Below the pieces are notes generated by a model. That model saw only the letters and a program-made list of their open reading frames with translations, was not told the origin of the DNA and ran no database searches. From Nocardioides deserti (GTDB lineage: Bacteria > Actinomycetota > Actinomycetes > Propionibacteriales > Nocardioidaceae), in assembly GCF_014266025.1 (NCBI RefSeq), contig NZ_JACMYC010000003.1, positions 414,231-478,230 on the forward strand: a DNA stretch of 64,000 nucleotides, in the 5' to 3' direction. Position numbers and translations under genes: made by a program. Shown piece by piece: positions 33,400 to 43,500 of this stretch (positions within the stretch are counted from its first letter, which is position 1; the number at the start of each line of letters is the position of its first letter).

Positions 33400-34563
33400 G
33401 TGAGAGCGACCAACCTGACGGCCTGGTGCGCCGGGCTGCTGCTGGTCGCGACGGGTTGCTCCGCGGGACCACCTGCAGAGCCCGATGCGCGACCGACATC
33501 CCAGCAGGCCGAGACGTCCCCTACGCCGACGCACGTGCCGCCACAGCGCCTGGCGTCCGTGCCCGACGACCAGCGGCAACGGCTCGAGCCCACGGCTGCG
33601 ATGGTCGGAGCCAGCATCGAGATCGACCTCCTGGACGCCACGCGAGCCCCGACGGTCGACGAGGCGCCGGTCGGGAGAGGGATGCTGCTCGTCCAGCTCA
33701 GCCTCTTCTCGACCGACCCGGGCTACGACGCCATCCGCCCCGGCGAGCCCTACCTGATGACGCAGGCCGGCGGCTGGCGCCGGTTCGACCTCCAGCGGTA
33801 CGGGTTCGGGTCGAGGACGTACGGCGAGCTGTCGACCGCGCTCTCCCACGACGGACGGAGGGTGGCCCTCGCCGACCCGTCCGGTCTCGCGGTGGTCGAC
33901 CTCCGCGACGGCACCTTCCGGAGGTTCGACCTGCCCGTCCACCACGCCGTCGCGCTGCAGTGGACCGCCGATCGGTCGGTGCTCCTCCTCAAGGACCGGC
34001 ACAGCGGCAGGCGGCCCTGCGGGCCGAAGGGCTGCGCCCTCGACCTCACCACCGGGGAGCTCACGACGGTCCCCTACGACCTCTTTCGGACCACCCACGA
34101 CGCCGCCGGGCGGGCGGTCGAGGTGAGAGCCGGGGCGAACACGCGACCGGCGCAGGTCGTGATCCACCAGGAGGAACCAGGCGCCACGACGGTCGACCTC
34201 CCCTTCCGGACCTCGCCGTCCACGGCCGGCGGCCCGGTCGCGGCCGAGCACGTTGCGTACAGCCAGTGCCCCCACGCCCGCCGGCCGAGGGACCCCGGCG
34301 GGGTCGTCGTGGTCGACCCGGTCTCCGGGGACTTCATCGCCATGCTGGCCAACGAGCAGGGCGAGGGGTGCCTGGGTGCACAGGCGTGGCTCACGGACCG
34401 GCACCTGCTCGTCGACCACTGGGAGAGCGGCTCGATCTGGCTGTGGGACATCTCGGGCGGGCGGCCCCGACAGGTGGCGTCCTCGCGGACGACCGGGATC
34501 CACGTCGCGGTCGCCCGCGGGCTCGTCGTCGACCGGCTCCGCCGGCACCTCCACAACCGATGA
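33400..34563 (+). CDS. Lipoprotein with propeller-like sensor domain
   Basis: A 387-residue exported lipoprotein. A signal peptide with lipobox VATGC puts the lipidated Cys at residue 20, followed by a Thr/Pro/Gln-rich linker of about 40 residues. The rest has repeated beta-strand motifs such as ALSHDGRRVALADPSGLAVV, TFRRFDLPVHHAVALQWTAD and SGSIWLWDISGG, which fit a WD40/TolB-like propeller. The GTG start follows a weak CTGAACCG leader. It lies between the HNH gene and a convergent acyl-CoA synthetase; the function is unknown. Confidence 0.75.
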   Translation: MRATNLTAWCAGLLLVATGCSAGPPAEPDARPTSQQAETSPTPTHVPPQRLASVPDDQRQRLEPTAAMVGASIEIDLLDATRAPTVDEAPVGRGMLLVQLSLFSTDPGYDAIRPGEPYLMTQAGGWRRFDLQRYGFGSRTYGELSTALSHDGRRVALADPSGLAVVDLRDGTFRRFDLPVHHAVALQWTADRSVLLLKDRHSGRRPCGPKGCALDLTTGELTTVPYDLFRTTHDAAGRAVEVRAGANTRPAQVVIHQEEPGATTVDLPFRTSPSTAGGPVAAEHVAYSQCPHARRPRDPGGVVVVDPVSGDFIAMLANEQGEGCLGAQAWLTDRHLLVDHWESGSIWLWDISGGRPRQVASSRTTGIHVAVARGLVVDRLRRHLHNR

Positions 34564-34590
34564 CGAGCGAGCCAGCGAGCCAGCCGGAGG

Positions 34591-36123
<1,533 letters not shown>

Positions 36124-36233
36124 GGGACCTCCAGAGCGGACGCGTACGACGTGGCGCAGGCCACTCTAGGCGGGCGCGGCGCAGGCGGCACGGACGGTGG
36201 TTGCCCGGAGCGCACGCGGGGCACCGGCGCCGC

Positions 36234-37343
36234 ATGGACACCTCTGACTTCAGCAACCTCAAGCAGGCAGCCGGCCCGTTCGCGACCGCCTTCGTGGACG
36301 TCAGCCGGGCCACCGAGAACGGCGAGCACGAGCACGAGCTGCGCGTGCGAGCAGCCGCGGACCAGCTGCGCGAGCAGGGCGCCGACGACGCCGTCGTCGA
36401 GGCGGTGACGCGCGTGCTCGCCGAGCCGGTCGACCAGCCGGCCCCGGTCGGTCGGCTCGTGGTCGCCAACGCCGACGGCGTGGTGCTCGAGGAGGTCGCG
36501 TCGGTCCAGGTCGACCAGGCGGTGGCGACGTGGGGCCCGCTGCCCGACCTCGCCCGGTGGGTCGAGCACCGCGACGGCACCGTGTCGTTCGTGCTCGCGA
36601 TCGTCGACCACACCGGCGGCGACGTCGCGGTCCACGTCTCCGACGTGCCGACCGCGCTCGAGGAGCAGAGCATCGAGGTCGACGACCAGCGCGCCGACGA
36701 CATCAACAAGGTCTCGGTCGGCGGCTGGGCGCAGAAGCACTACGAGCTGCGCGCCGAGAACGCCTGGCGCGACAGCGCCGAGGAGGTCGTCGACGCGGTC
36801 ACCTCCCACGTCCGCGCCGGCCACCGGCTGGTCCTGCTCGCCGGGGACCCGCAGTCCAAGGGCCTGGTCAAGGACCGGCTCGAGGGCACCCCAGCGGAGG
36901 TCGTCGAGCTCAGCAGCGGGCAGCGCGCCGAGGACGGCGGCGACGAGGCGATGCAGCAGGCGATCCGCGACGCGCTCATGGAGCAGGTCGTCCAGCGCCG
37001 CCTCGGCGCGGTGCACGAGCTCCAAGAGCGACTCGGCCGCGGCGAGTCCGTCGCCAGCGGCATCGACGACGTGGCGGACGCCTTCGTCCGCGGCCAGGTC
37101 GACACCCTCCTCCTCGACCCGACCAAGGCCGCCGAGACCGAGCTCGACCCGTCGAAGTACGAGGGGCTGAACCTCGGCGACGGCGTCCCGCAGCAGCCGC
37201 TGCGCGCCGACCAGGCCCTCGTGGCCGCCGCGGTGCTCACCGACGCCTCGGTGACGGTCGCGCCGTACCAGGCGATGGGCGGCGAGCCCGTCGCCGCGCT
37301 GCTGCGCTGGGACCAGCCCACCCCCGGCAGCCAGGACGCCTGA
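36234..37343 (+). CDS. Vms1/Ankzf1-like (baeRF2-family, Rv2629-like) protein
   Basis: A 369-residue member of the bacterial release-factor-like family 2, annotated as Vms1/Ankzf1-type peptidyl-tRNA hydrolase-like. The middle domain has [15 protein letters not shown], then [20 protein letters not shown], where eRF1/Vms1 proteins carry the GGQ-type or Gln catalytic loop, followed by [20 protein letters not shown]. The C-terminal eRF1-like domain contains VDTLLLDP and [17 protein letters not shown]. tuberculosis Rv2629 is the hypoxia-linked homologue. The ATG at 36234 has no clear ribosome site. It nearly abuts the next gene (1 nt gap), so an operon with the SDR is likely. Confidence 0.82.
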   Translation: MDTSDFSNLKQAAGPFATAFVDVSRATENGEHEHELRVRAAADQLREQGADDAVVEAVTRVLAEPVDQPAPVGRLVVANADGVVLEEVASVQVDQAVATWGPLPDLARWVEHRDGTVSFVLAIVDHTGGDVAVHVSDVPTALEEQSIEVDDQRADDINKVSVGGWAQKHYELRAENAWRDSAEEVVDAVTSHVRAGHRLVLLAGDPQSKGLVKDRLEGTPAEVVELSSGQRAEDGGDEAMQQAIRDALMEQVVQRRLGAVHELQERLGRGESVASGIDDVADAFVRGQVDTLLLDPTKAAETELDPSKYEGLNLGDGVPQQPLRADQALVAAAVLTDASVTVAPYQAMGGEPVAALLRWDQPTPGSQDA

Positions 37344-37344
37344 C

Positions 37345-38196
37345 GTGGGTGAGCAGCTGCCCCCGCCGGGCTCGGAGGAGTCGGTCACCCCGGGGATGCG
37401 CCAGGAGCCGGACCACGGCGAGCACAGCTACCGCGGCTCCGGCCGGCTGCAGGACAAGGTCGCCGTGATCACCGGCGGCGACTCCGGCATCGGCCGGGCC
37501 GTCGCCATCGCCTACGCCCGCGAGGGCGCCGACGTGGTGCTGGCCTACCTCGAGGGCGAGGACGAGGACGGTCGCGAGACCGCCCGGCTCGTCGAGGAGG
37601 CCGGCCGCCGCGCGATCACCGTCCCCGGCGACCTGGTCTCGGAGGAGGCCTGCCGCGAGCTCGTCGACACCGCCGTGCGCGAGCTCGGCCGCATCGACGT
37701 GCTGGTCAACAACGCGGCGTACCAGATGTCGCAGCCCGGCGGGATCGAGGACATCACCACCGACCAGTTCGACCGGGTGATGAAGACGAACCTGTACGCC
37801 ATGTTCTGGCTGTGCAAGATGGCGCTGCCGCACCTGGGTGAGGGCTCGTCGATCATCAACACCTCGTCGGTGCAGGCGTCCTCGCCGTCGGTGCCGCTGC
37901 TGGACTACGCCACCACCAAGGCCGGCATCGTGAACTTCACGCGCGGCCTGGCCGCGCAGCTGGCCGAGCGGGGCATCCGGGTCAACTCCGTCGCGCCCGG
38001 CCCCATCTGGACGCCGCTGATCCCGGCCACGATGCCGGAGGAGAAGGTCGAGTCCTTCGGGGAGCAGACCCCGATGGGGCGCGCGGGCCAGCCGGCCGAG
38101 CTCGCGCCGGCGTACGTCTTCCTGGCCTCCAGCGACGCCAGCTACATCACCGGCGAGGTCATCGCCGTGACCGGCGGGCAGCCGGTCACCATCTGA
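37345..38196 (+). CDS. SDR-family oxidoreductase (YghA/YhdF type)
   Basis: A 283-residue short-chain dehydrogenase of the long-N-terminus group (general stress oxidoreductases such as YhdF/YghA). The Rossmann motif is VITGGDSGIGRAVA (residues 42-55), then DVVLAYLEGE, LVNNAAYQMSQPGG, the catalytic Ser in IINTSSVQAS, and YATTKAG with the Tyr/Lys pair. The C-terminal GQPAELAPAYVFLAS and ITGEVIAVTGG are typical. GTG start, 1 nt after the upstream stop, so translation is coupled. Its substrate is unknown. The 54-nt gap to the convergent gene has a weak CCCCGCT/AGCGGGG hairpin. Confidence 0.9.
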   Translation: MGEQLPPPGSEESVTPGMRQEPDHGEHSYRGSGRLQDKVAVITGGDSGIGRAVAIAYAREGADVVLAYLEGEDEDGRETARLVEEAGRRAITVPGDLVSEEACRELVDTAVRELGRIDVLVNNAAYQMSQPGGIEDITTDQFDRVMKTNLYAMFWLCKMALPHLGEGSSIINTSSVQASSPSVPLLDYATTKAGIVNFTRGLAAQLAERGIRVNSVAPGPIWTPLIPATMPEEKVESFGEQTPMGRAGQPAELAPAYVFLASSDASYITGEVIAVTGGQPVTI

Positions 38197-38250
38197 CGGG
38201 CGCCCGCCGGTCGGGACGTCGTACGACGGACCCCGCTCAGCGCGGCTGGC

Positions 38251-38598
38251 TCAGCGGGGCTGGGCGGGGTTCGTCGGCACGCCCTGCGACGGCGGGTTCA
38301 TCGCCGGGCCCTCGTTGACGGAGGCACCGCCCTGGGAGTCGGTCTGCGGGGCCGCGTCCGCCTCCGGGGCGTTCGCCATCGGCGAGCCGCCGGACAGCGG
38401 CGCGCCGCCCTGGACCGCCTCGAGCCGGTTCTCCAACAGCTGGACGACCTGCACCCGGTTCGCGTGGTCGCGCTCGTAGGCGAGCAGCGCCTCGAGCCCG
38501 GCCCCGTCGAGCGAGCGGATGCGGCCCTCGAGCGAGCCCACCGGGAGATGGTCGTAGTCGGGAAGGGGCAGCTGGTCGTGGTGCGGCGCGTCGGCCAC
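38251..38598 (-). CDS. Conserved hypothetical actinobacterial protein
   Basis: A 115-residue soluble protein. The N-terminal 60 residues carry LPLPDYDHLPVGSLEGRIRS, then LDGAGLEALLAYERDHANRV and QVVQLLENRLEAV, a helical motif common in small actinobacterial proteins of unknown role. The C-terminal half is low-complexity Pro/Ala/Gly/Asn. GTG 38598 with AGGAG 6 nt upstream gives the conserved start; longer starts run into the divergent regulatory region. The palindromic operator at 38682-38703 lies about 85 nt upstream, so it may share regulation with the divergent Asp-rich gene. Confidence 0.7.
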   Translation of the reverse strand: MADAPHHDQLPLPDYDHLPVGSLEGRIRSLDGAGLEALLAYERDHANRVQVVQLLENRLEAVQGGAPLSGGSPMANAPEADAAPQTDSQGGASVNEGPAMNPPSQGVPTNPAQPR

Positions 38599-38681
38599 GG
38601 GATCTCCTGTCGTCGGGGACTGGACGTCCTCGGAGTACCCGGCCGCCCTGCCCGGCATCCGGCCCGGCATCCAGGGACCGA

Positions 38682-38711
38682 TCGATGAGAGTCCTCTCAT
38701 CGACCTCTCAC
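38682..38711 (+). promoter_or_regulatory. Shared operator: palindrome plus CTCAY half-sites 11 bp apart
   Basis: TCGATGAGAG-TC-CTCTCATCGA (38682-38703) is a perfect 22-bp inverted repeat. CTCAT (38696-38700) and CTCAC (38707-38711) are tandem half-sites spaced 11 bp start to start, pointing at the Asp-rich gene 34 nt further on. The same tandem arrangement recurs at 43973-43999 before a second Asp-rich gene. Spacing of 11 bp is typical of OmpR-family response regulators, and one is encoded at 40586. Confidence 0.5.
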
Positions 38712-38745
38712 CCGCGACCCACCGTCGGGCAGGATCGTGGTCGTC

Positions 38746-39093
38746 ATGAGTCCCCTCTGGAGAAGCCTGTTGGCGTTGGCGGTCGTCCTGCCCGTCGGCG
38801 GGTACGTCGCGGGGTCGCTCGCCGCGACCAGCGGCGACGACCCGGCTCCCCGGGAGGTCATCGTCATCCGCGACGCCCCCGCCCAGCAGTCCTCGCCCGG
38901 CACCACGATCAGCCCGCGCCCCTCCCCCAGCGGCGACCCGTCCGGCCGCGGGGACGACGACCCCGACGACGACGACAATGGGGATGAGGACGTCCGCGTC
39001 GTGAACCCCGAGCCCGACGACCTCGACGACAACGACCGGGACGACGACCGGGACGACGACGATGACGACGACGACCGCGAGGACGACGACTGA
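38746..39093 (+). CDS. Exported Asp-rich protein upstream of two-component system
   Basis: A 115-residue protein. Residues 4-27 form a signal or membrane anchor (RSLLALAVVLPVGGYVAG). A Pro/Ser-rich stretch follows, and the last about 50 residues are almost only Asp, Glu, Arg and Asn in DDDD and RDDD runs. The very acidic tail could bind Ca2+ or other cations outside the cell. ATG 38746 is used; a GTG 9 nt upstream is possible. It precedes the histidine kinase gene by 75 nt on the same strand and carries the operator described at 38682. A second protein of similar design lies at 43501. Confidence 0.7.
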   Translation: MSPLWRSLLALAVVLPVGGYVAGSLAATSGDDPAPREVIVIRDAPAQQSSPGTTISPRPSPSGDPSGRGDDDPDDDDNGDEDVRVVNPEPDDLDDNDRDDDRDDDDDDDDREDDD

Positions 39094-39167
39094 ACGGCGT
39101 ACCGCCCCGTGTCCACCCCCGGGCCGCCCCCCGGACCGAGCCCCGAGCGCGCCGCCCGGGGTTCTCG

Positions 39168-40601
39168 GTGCGCGCCCGGATCACCGCCACGGTGGCGGTG
39201 CTCGTCCTCGGCGCGCTGAGCGCCGCCGGCGTGATCGTGTACGCCGTGGAGTCCCAGCGCGTGGACGCCCAGACGGTCGAGGAGGTGGAGCAGGAGCTCG
39301 ACGAGTTCGCGGTGCTCGAGGGCGACGGGACCGACCCGACGACCGGCGAGCCGTTCGCCTCGATCCGCGACCTGCTGCGACTGTTCCTCGAGCGCAACGT
39401 TCCCGACGACGACGAGGTCCTCATCGCGTGGGCGGGTGACCGACCGATCTACCGGTTCCCGCGCGAGGACGAGCTCTATCGCGACCCGCGCTTCCTGGAG
39501 GCCGTGCGGCCCCTGGTCACCACCGGCGGCTCCACCCGCATCGACACCGACCAGGGTCCGGCGCTCGTCGCGACGCAGCCGGTCCGGCAGAGCACGCCCG
39601 CCGGAGAGGAGACCGGCGCGCTCGTCGTGGTGGTCTACCTCGCCGAGGACCGCGGCGAGCTGCTCGACACCATGCGCACCTACGCCGTCGTGGCGACGCT
39701 GCTGACGATCCTCGTGGTCGCCGCTGCGGCGTGGCAGTCGGGCCGCCTGCTCGCGCCGATCCGCGTCCTGCGCGAGACCGCCGACGAGATCGGCGAGTCC
39801 GACCTGTCGCGGCGCATCCCCGAGGCCGGCAACGACGACATCACCGCGCTCACCCGCACCCTGAACCGGATGCTCGACCGCCTCGAGACCAGCTTCGCCG
39901 ACCAGCGGCGCTTCCTCGACGACGCCGGCCACGAGCTGCGGACCCCGCTGACGGTGCTGCGCGGCCACCTGGAGCTGGTCGACGCCACCGACGCCGCCGA
40001 CGTCGAGGAGACGCGCGCGCTGCTGCTCGACGAGATCGACCGGATGGCGCGGCTCGTCGGCGACCTGATCCTGCTGGCCAAGTCCGACCGTCCCGATTTC
40101 GTGCTGCCCACCGAGGTGCACCTCGGCGAGCTCACCGAGGACGTGCTCGCCAAGGTCCGCGGCCTCGGCGACCGCGACTGGCAGCTGGACGGGACCGCCG
40201 ACCAGGTCGTCCGCGTCGACGGCCAACGGCTCACCCAGGCGCTGCTCCAGCTGGCCGACAACGCCGTCAAGCACACCCGCCCCGGCGACCTGGTCGCCCT
40301 GGGGTCGACCTGCGTCCCGGGACCCGACGGCACCGCCGGCGAGCTCCGCCTCTGGGTCCGCGACTCCGGCCCCGGGGTGCCGGCCGCGGACCGGCAGGCG
40401 GTCTTCGAGCGGTTCGGGCGCAGCTCCGTTCCCGACGGCGACGAGGGCTTCGGCCTCGGCCTGTCCATCGTCCGCGCGATCGTGGCCGCCCACGGCGGCA
40501 CCGTCACGGTCACCGACGACCGCCCGGCGCGGCCGCACGGCGCCCGCTTCACCATCACCCTGCCGACGACCGTCGAGGAGACCCCGTGGCCCGCATCCTG
40601 A
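39168..40601 (+). CDS. Sensor histidine kinase (HAMP/HisKA)
   Basis: A 477-residue membrane kinase. TM1 lies at about residues 6-26, an extracytoplasmic sensor domain at about 27-169, TM2 at about 171-189, HAMP at about 190-243 (PIRVLRETADEIGESDLSRR), then HisKA with the phospho-acceptor His255 in DDAGHELRTPL. The ATPase domain has LLQLADNAVKHTRPGD, DSGPGVP and EGFGLGLSIVRAIVAAHGG. GTG 39168 is used; an in-frame CTG overlapping the upstream stop would add a basic cytoplasmic tail. The sensor domain faces the outside, where the Asp-rich protein encoded just upstream would be. The response-regulator gene overlaps its 3' end by 16 nt. Confidence 0.9.
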   Translation: MRARITATVAVLVLGALSAAGVIVYAVESQRVDAQTVEEVEQELDEFAVLEGDGTDPTTGEPFASIRDLLRLFLERNVPDDDEVLIAWAGDRPIYRFPREDELYRDPRFLEAVRPLVTTGGSTRIDTDQGPALVATQPVRQSTPAGEETGALVVVVYLAEDRGELLDTMRTYAVVATLLTILVVAAAAWQSGRLLAPIRVLRETADEIGESDLSRRIPEAGNDDITALTRTLNRMLDRLETSFADQRRFLDDAGHELRTPLTVLRGHLELVDATDAADVEETRALLLDEIDRMARLVGDLILLAKSDRPDFVLPTEVHLGELTEDVLAKVRGLGDRDWQLDGTADQVVRVDGQRLTQALLQLADNAVKHTRPGDLVALGSTCVPGPDGTAGELRLWVRDSGPGVPAADRQAVFERFGRSSVPDGDEGFGLGLSIVRAIVAAHGGTVTVTDDRPARPHGARFTITLPTTVEETPWPAS

Positions 40602-41262
40602 TCGTCGAGGACGAGGCGCGCATCGCGTCGTTCCTGGCCAAGGGCCTGCGCGCCGACGGCCACCAGACCACCGTCGTCGACGACGGCAACCGCGGCCTCG
40701 ACGAGGCGCTCTCCGGCGGCCACGACCTGAGGTGCTCGACCTCGGCCTGCCCGGGATGGACGGCCAGGAGGTCCTCGAGCTGCTGCGTGCGCAGGGCTCG
40801 CGGATGCCGGTGGTCGTGCTCACCGCGCGCGACTCGGTCACCGACACCGTCAGCGCCCTCGAGGGCGGCGCGGACGACTACATGCCCAAGCCGTTCCGCT
40901 TCGCCGAGCTCCAGGCGCGGATCCGGCTGCGGCTGCGCCAGGCCCAGGAGCAGGCCACGCCGGGGACGCCCGGGCGCGACGCGGTCGAGGCCGGCGGCGT
41001 ACGCCTCGACCTGCGCACCCGCCGCGCCACCGTCGCCGGCACCGAGGTCGACCTGTCGGCCCGCGAGTTCGCGCTCGCCGAGATCTTCATGCTCAACGCG
41101 GGCCAGGTGCTCTCGCGCGAGCAGCTGCTCGACCACGTGTGGGGCTTCGACTTCGACCCCGGCTCCAACGTCGTCGACGTGTACGTCGGGTACCTCCGGC
41201 GCAAGTTCGGTGCCACCACGATCGCCACCGTGCGCGGGATGGGCTACCGCTTCGAACGCTGA
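40586..41262 (+). pseudogene. OmpR-family response regulator with a frameshift in the receiver domain
   Basis: GTG 40586 opens ARILIVEDEARIASFLAKGL, a normal receiver N-terminus, reading to GGHDL. The family sequence then resumes one frame over at VLDLGLPGMDGQEVLELLRA (from 40732), with the phospho-Asp in VLDLG, MPKPFRF, and a complete OmpR winged helix (LSAREFALAEIFMLNAGQVL, then VVDVYVGYLRRKFG). One base is missing between 40729 and 40732. In the original frame translation goes off into nonsense. This is either a real inactivating mutation, programmed slippage, or a sequencing error. The receiver-kinase pairing is otherwise intact. Confidence 0.85.
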
Positions 41263-41279
41263 CCCGAGGGCCGCCCGGG

Positions 41280-41285
41280 TACGGT
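41280..41285 (+). promoter_or_regulatory. -10 box of a predicted leaderless promoter (MFS transporter)
   Basis: TACGGT ends 6 nt before GTG 41292, with no Shine-Dalgarno. Confidence 0.5.
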
Positions 41286-41291
41286 CCCGCC

Positions 41292-42635
41292 GTGCCCACC
41301 CGCAGCGAACGGCTCGACGCCCTCCCGTTCACCCGCGAGCACAGCCGGCTGGTGGTCGGCTCAGGCGTCGGCTGGGCGCTCGACGCGATGGACGTCGGGC
41401 TCATCAGCTTCGTCATGGCCGCGCTGGCGGTGCAGTGGGACCTCGGCCCGACCACCCTGTCGTGGATCGCGAGCATCGGCTTCATCGGCATGGCCGTCGG
41501 CGCCACCCTCGGCGGGCTCCTGGCCGACCGGATCGGCCGCCGGCAGGTCTTCGCGCTGACGCTGCTGGTCTACGGCCTCGCGACCGGCGCCGCCGCGCTG
41601 TCGTGGTCGGTCGGCGCGCTGCTGGTGTTCCGGTTCCTCATCGGCCTCGGCCTCGGCGCGGAGCTGCCGGTCGCGAGCACGTTGGTCAGCGAGTACGCCC
41701 CCGCCCGCATCCGCGGCCGGGTCGTCGTCGCCCTCGAGTCCTTCTGGGCGGTCGGCTGGATCCTCGCCGCGCTGATCGGCTACTACGTCGTCCCGACCTC
41801 CGACGACGGCTGGCGCTGGGCGCTCGCTCTCGGCGCGCTCCCCACGGCGTACGCCGTCGTGGTGCGGCGTGGGCTGCCGGAGTCGGTGCGCTTCCTCGAG
41901 CGGCGCGGCCGGCACGAGGAGGCCGAGGCGGCGGTGCGCCGGTTCGAGGCCGCCGCCGGCGTACCCGCGCCTGCCCCCGCCGAGCCCGCCGAGCCCGCCG
42001 AGCCCGCGCCCGCCCCGGCCCCCGAGCAGCCGGCGCCCGGCCCGCGCGCGCTGTGGGGGCGTCCGCACGCCTCGCGCACGGCCGCGCTGTGGGCGGTCTG
42101 GTTCGGCGTGAACTTCTCCTACTACGGCGCGTTCATCTGGATCCCGTCGCTGCTCGTCGCCGACGGGATGGACATGGTGCGGTCCTTCGGGTTCACGCTG
42201 GTCATCACGCTCGCGCAGCTGCCCGGGTACGCCGCCGCGGCGGTGCTCGTGGAGCTGTGGGGCCGCCGCGCGACGCTCTCGACGTTCCTCGTCGGCTCGG
42301 CCGTCTCGGCCGTGCTCTTCGGCCAGGCCGACGGCGAGACCGCGATCGTGGCCGCCGGCATGGCGCTGTCGTTCTTCAACCTGGGCGCCTGGGGCGCGTT
42401 GTACGCCGTGACGCCCGAGGTCTACCCCACGACGCTGCGCGCGACCGGCGCCGGCGCCGCGGCCGGCTTCGGCCGGATCGCGTCGGTGCTCGCCCCGCTG
42501 TCGGTCCCGTGGTTCCTCGACGCCGGCACCGGCACCACCGGGCTGTTCGCCGTCTTCGCCGCGTTCTTCGCGCTGGCCGCCGCCGCCACCTGGGGCCTGC
42601 CGGAGCGGGCCGGCGACGCGCTCAGCGAGTCCTGA
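41292..42635 (+). CDS. MFS transporter (sugar/aromatic-acid porter type)
   Basis: A 447-residue twelve-helix major facilitator. It starts with GVGWALDAMDVGLISFVMAA, the TM1 Asp pattern of metabolite:H+ symporters. The loop 2-3 motif is GGLLADRIGRRQ, the repeat in the second half is LVELWGRRATLS, and PEVYPTTLRATGAG is a motif of the sugar/aromatic porter subfamily. The central cytoplasmic loop is an unusual Pro/Ala/Glu run (PAPAEPAEPAEPAPAPAPEQ, about 226-245). The substrate is unknown. The GTG start is 6 nt after a TACGGT box. The last 14 nt overlap the convergent kinase gene. Confidence 0.88.
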   Translation: MPTRSERLDALPFTREHSRLVVGSGVGWALDAMDVGLISFVMAALAVQWDLGPTTLSWIASIGFIGMAVGATLGGLLADRIGRRQVFALTLLVYGLATGAAALSWSVGALLVFRFLIGLGLGAELPVASTLVSEYAPARIRGRVVVALESFWAVGWILAALIGYYVVPTSDDGWRWALALGALPTAYAVVVRRGLPESVRFLERRGRHEEAEAAVRRFEAAAGVPAPAPAEPAEPAEPAPAPAPEQPAPGPRALWGRPHASRTAALWAVWFGVNFSYYGAFIWIPSLLVADGMDMVRSFGFTLVITLAQLPGYAAAAVLVELWGRRATLSTFLVGSAVSAVLFGQADGETAIVAAGMALSFFNLGAWGALYAVTPEVYPTTLRATGAGAAAGFGRIASVLAPLSVPWFLDAGTGTTGLFAVFAAFFALAAAATWGLPERAGDALSES

Positions 42636-43497
42636 ACCCTGCCAGCCGCGCCCGCGGCAACCGGTCGAGCACCGGCTCGAGCGCCTCGGCGACCTCGTGC
42701 GGGAGCGGCCGGTCGGCGGGGTCGCGCTCGAGCATGGCCCCGACGATCTTGACGACCTCGTGCGGGACGCGGTCCGGCAGCGGCAGCGGGTCGGCCACCA
42801 GCTGCGGGTAGCGGTCGCGCAGGTCCGGCGCGTCCGGGTCGCCGTCGGCGAAGGCGCGGTGGCCGGCGATCGCCTCGGACAGCGTCGCCCCCAGCCCCCA
42901 CACGTCGCTCGCGTGCCCCGGCGTACCCGTCGACGGCGGATCGGTCTGCTCCGGCGCCATGTAGGCGTCGGTGCCGATCGGCGAGGTGAGCGCGGCGGCC
43001 GCGTCGACCGGGCGGGCGACCGAGAGGTCGATGAGCCGCGCCGGCGCCCCCATGATGACGTTGCTCGGCTTGATGTCGAGGTGGGACCAGCCGAGGTGGC
43101 GCAGGTAGTGCAGCGCGGAGGCGACCTCGATCGCGAGCGGGAGGTACTGCTGCTCCTGCAGCGGCCCGTAGCGGCGCACCAGCGTCGACAGGCGCGGCCC
43201 GTCGACCTGCTCCAGCACCACGTGCGGCCGGTCGCCGTCGAGCCGGTGCCGCAGCCCGCGGACGACGACGGGGTGGTTGACGGTCGCGAGCGCCTCGACC
43301 TCGCGGCGCAGGCCGCGCAGGGCCGAGGCGTCCGCGACCAGCCCGGGACGCACGACCTTGACCACGACCGGGGCGTAGGTGATCTCGTCGAAGGCGAGGT
43401 ACGCCTCGTACGACGACCCACCGCCGAGCAGCTTCACGGCGGTCAGCTCGGGGGTGATCGCGTCCCCCTCGGTCAGGTTCCAGCTGTCCCGGGCCAC
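42622..43497 (-). CDS. Soluble Ser/Thr protein kinase, minimal Hanks type
   Basis: A 291-residue protein with only a kinase domain and no membrane segment or PASTA repeats. The Gly loop is LGGGSSYEAY (24-33), ATP Lys47 in VVVKVV, Glu67 in the C helix, the catalytic loop HLDIKPSN (139-146) with Asp141, metal Asp157 in IDLS in place of DFG, and the APE motif YMAPEQ. All residues needed for catalysis are present, though the non-canonical HLD/DLS motifs put it in a divergent group. A GTG start lies 3 nt from the end of the Asp/Arg-rich gene at 43501, so the two probably form an operon. Confidence 0.88.
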   Translation of the reverse strand: MARDSWNLTEGDAITPELTAVKLLGGGSSYEAYLAFDEITYAPVVVKVVRPGLVADASALRGLRREVEALATVNHPVVVRGLRHRLDGDRPHVVLEQVDGPRLSTLVRRYGPLQEQQYLPLAIEVASALHYLRHLGWSHLDIKPSNVIMGAPARLIDLSVARPVDAAAALTSPIGTDAYMAPEQTDPPSTGTPGHASDVWGLGATLSEAIAGHRAFADGDPDAPDLRDRYPQLVADPLPLPDRVPHEVVKIVGAMLERDPADRPLPHEVAEALEPVLDRLPRARLAGFRTR

Positions 43498-43500
43498 GGC

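Noticed and set aside
38940..39090. Repeated GAC-rich DNA considered as a CRISPR or tandem repeat array
   Set aside because: It is in-frame Asp codons of the exported Asp-rich protein; repeats vary in length and there are no spacers.
39731..42811. A 1026-codon plus-strand frame across the kinase, regulator and transporter genes
   Set aside because: Only its short stretch from 40586 to about 40729 is real (receiver N-terminus). The rest is an off-frame reading of the kinase and MFS genes.
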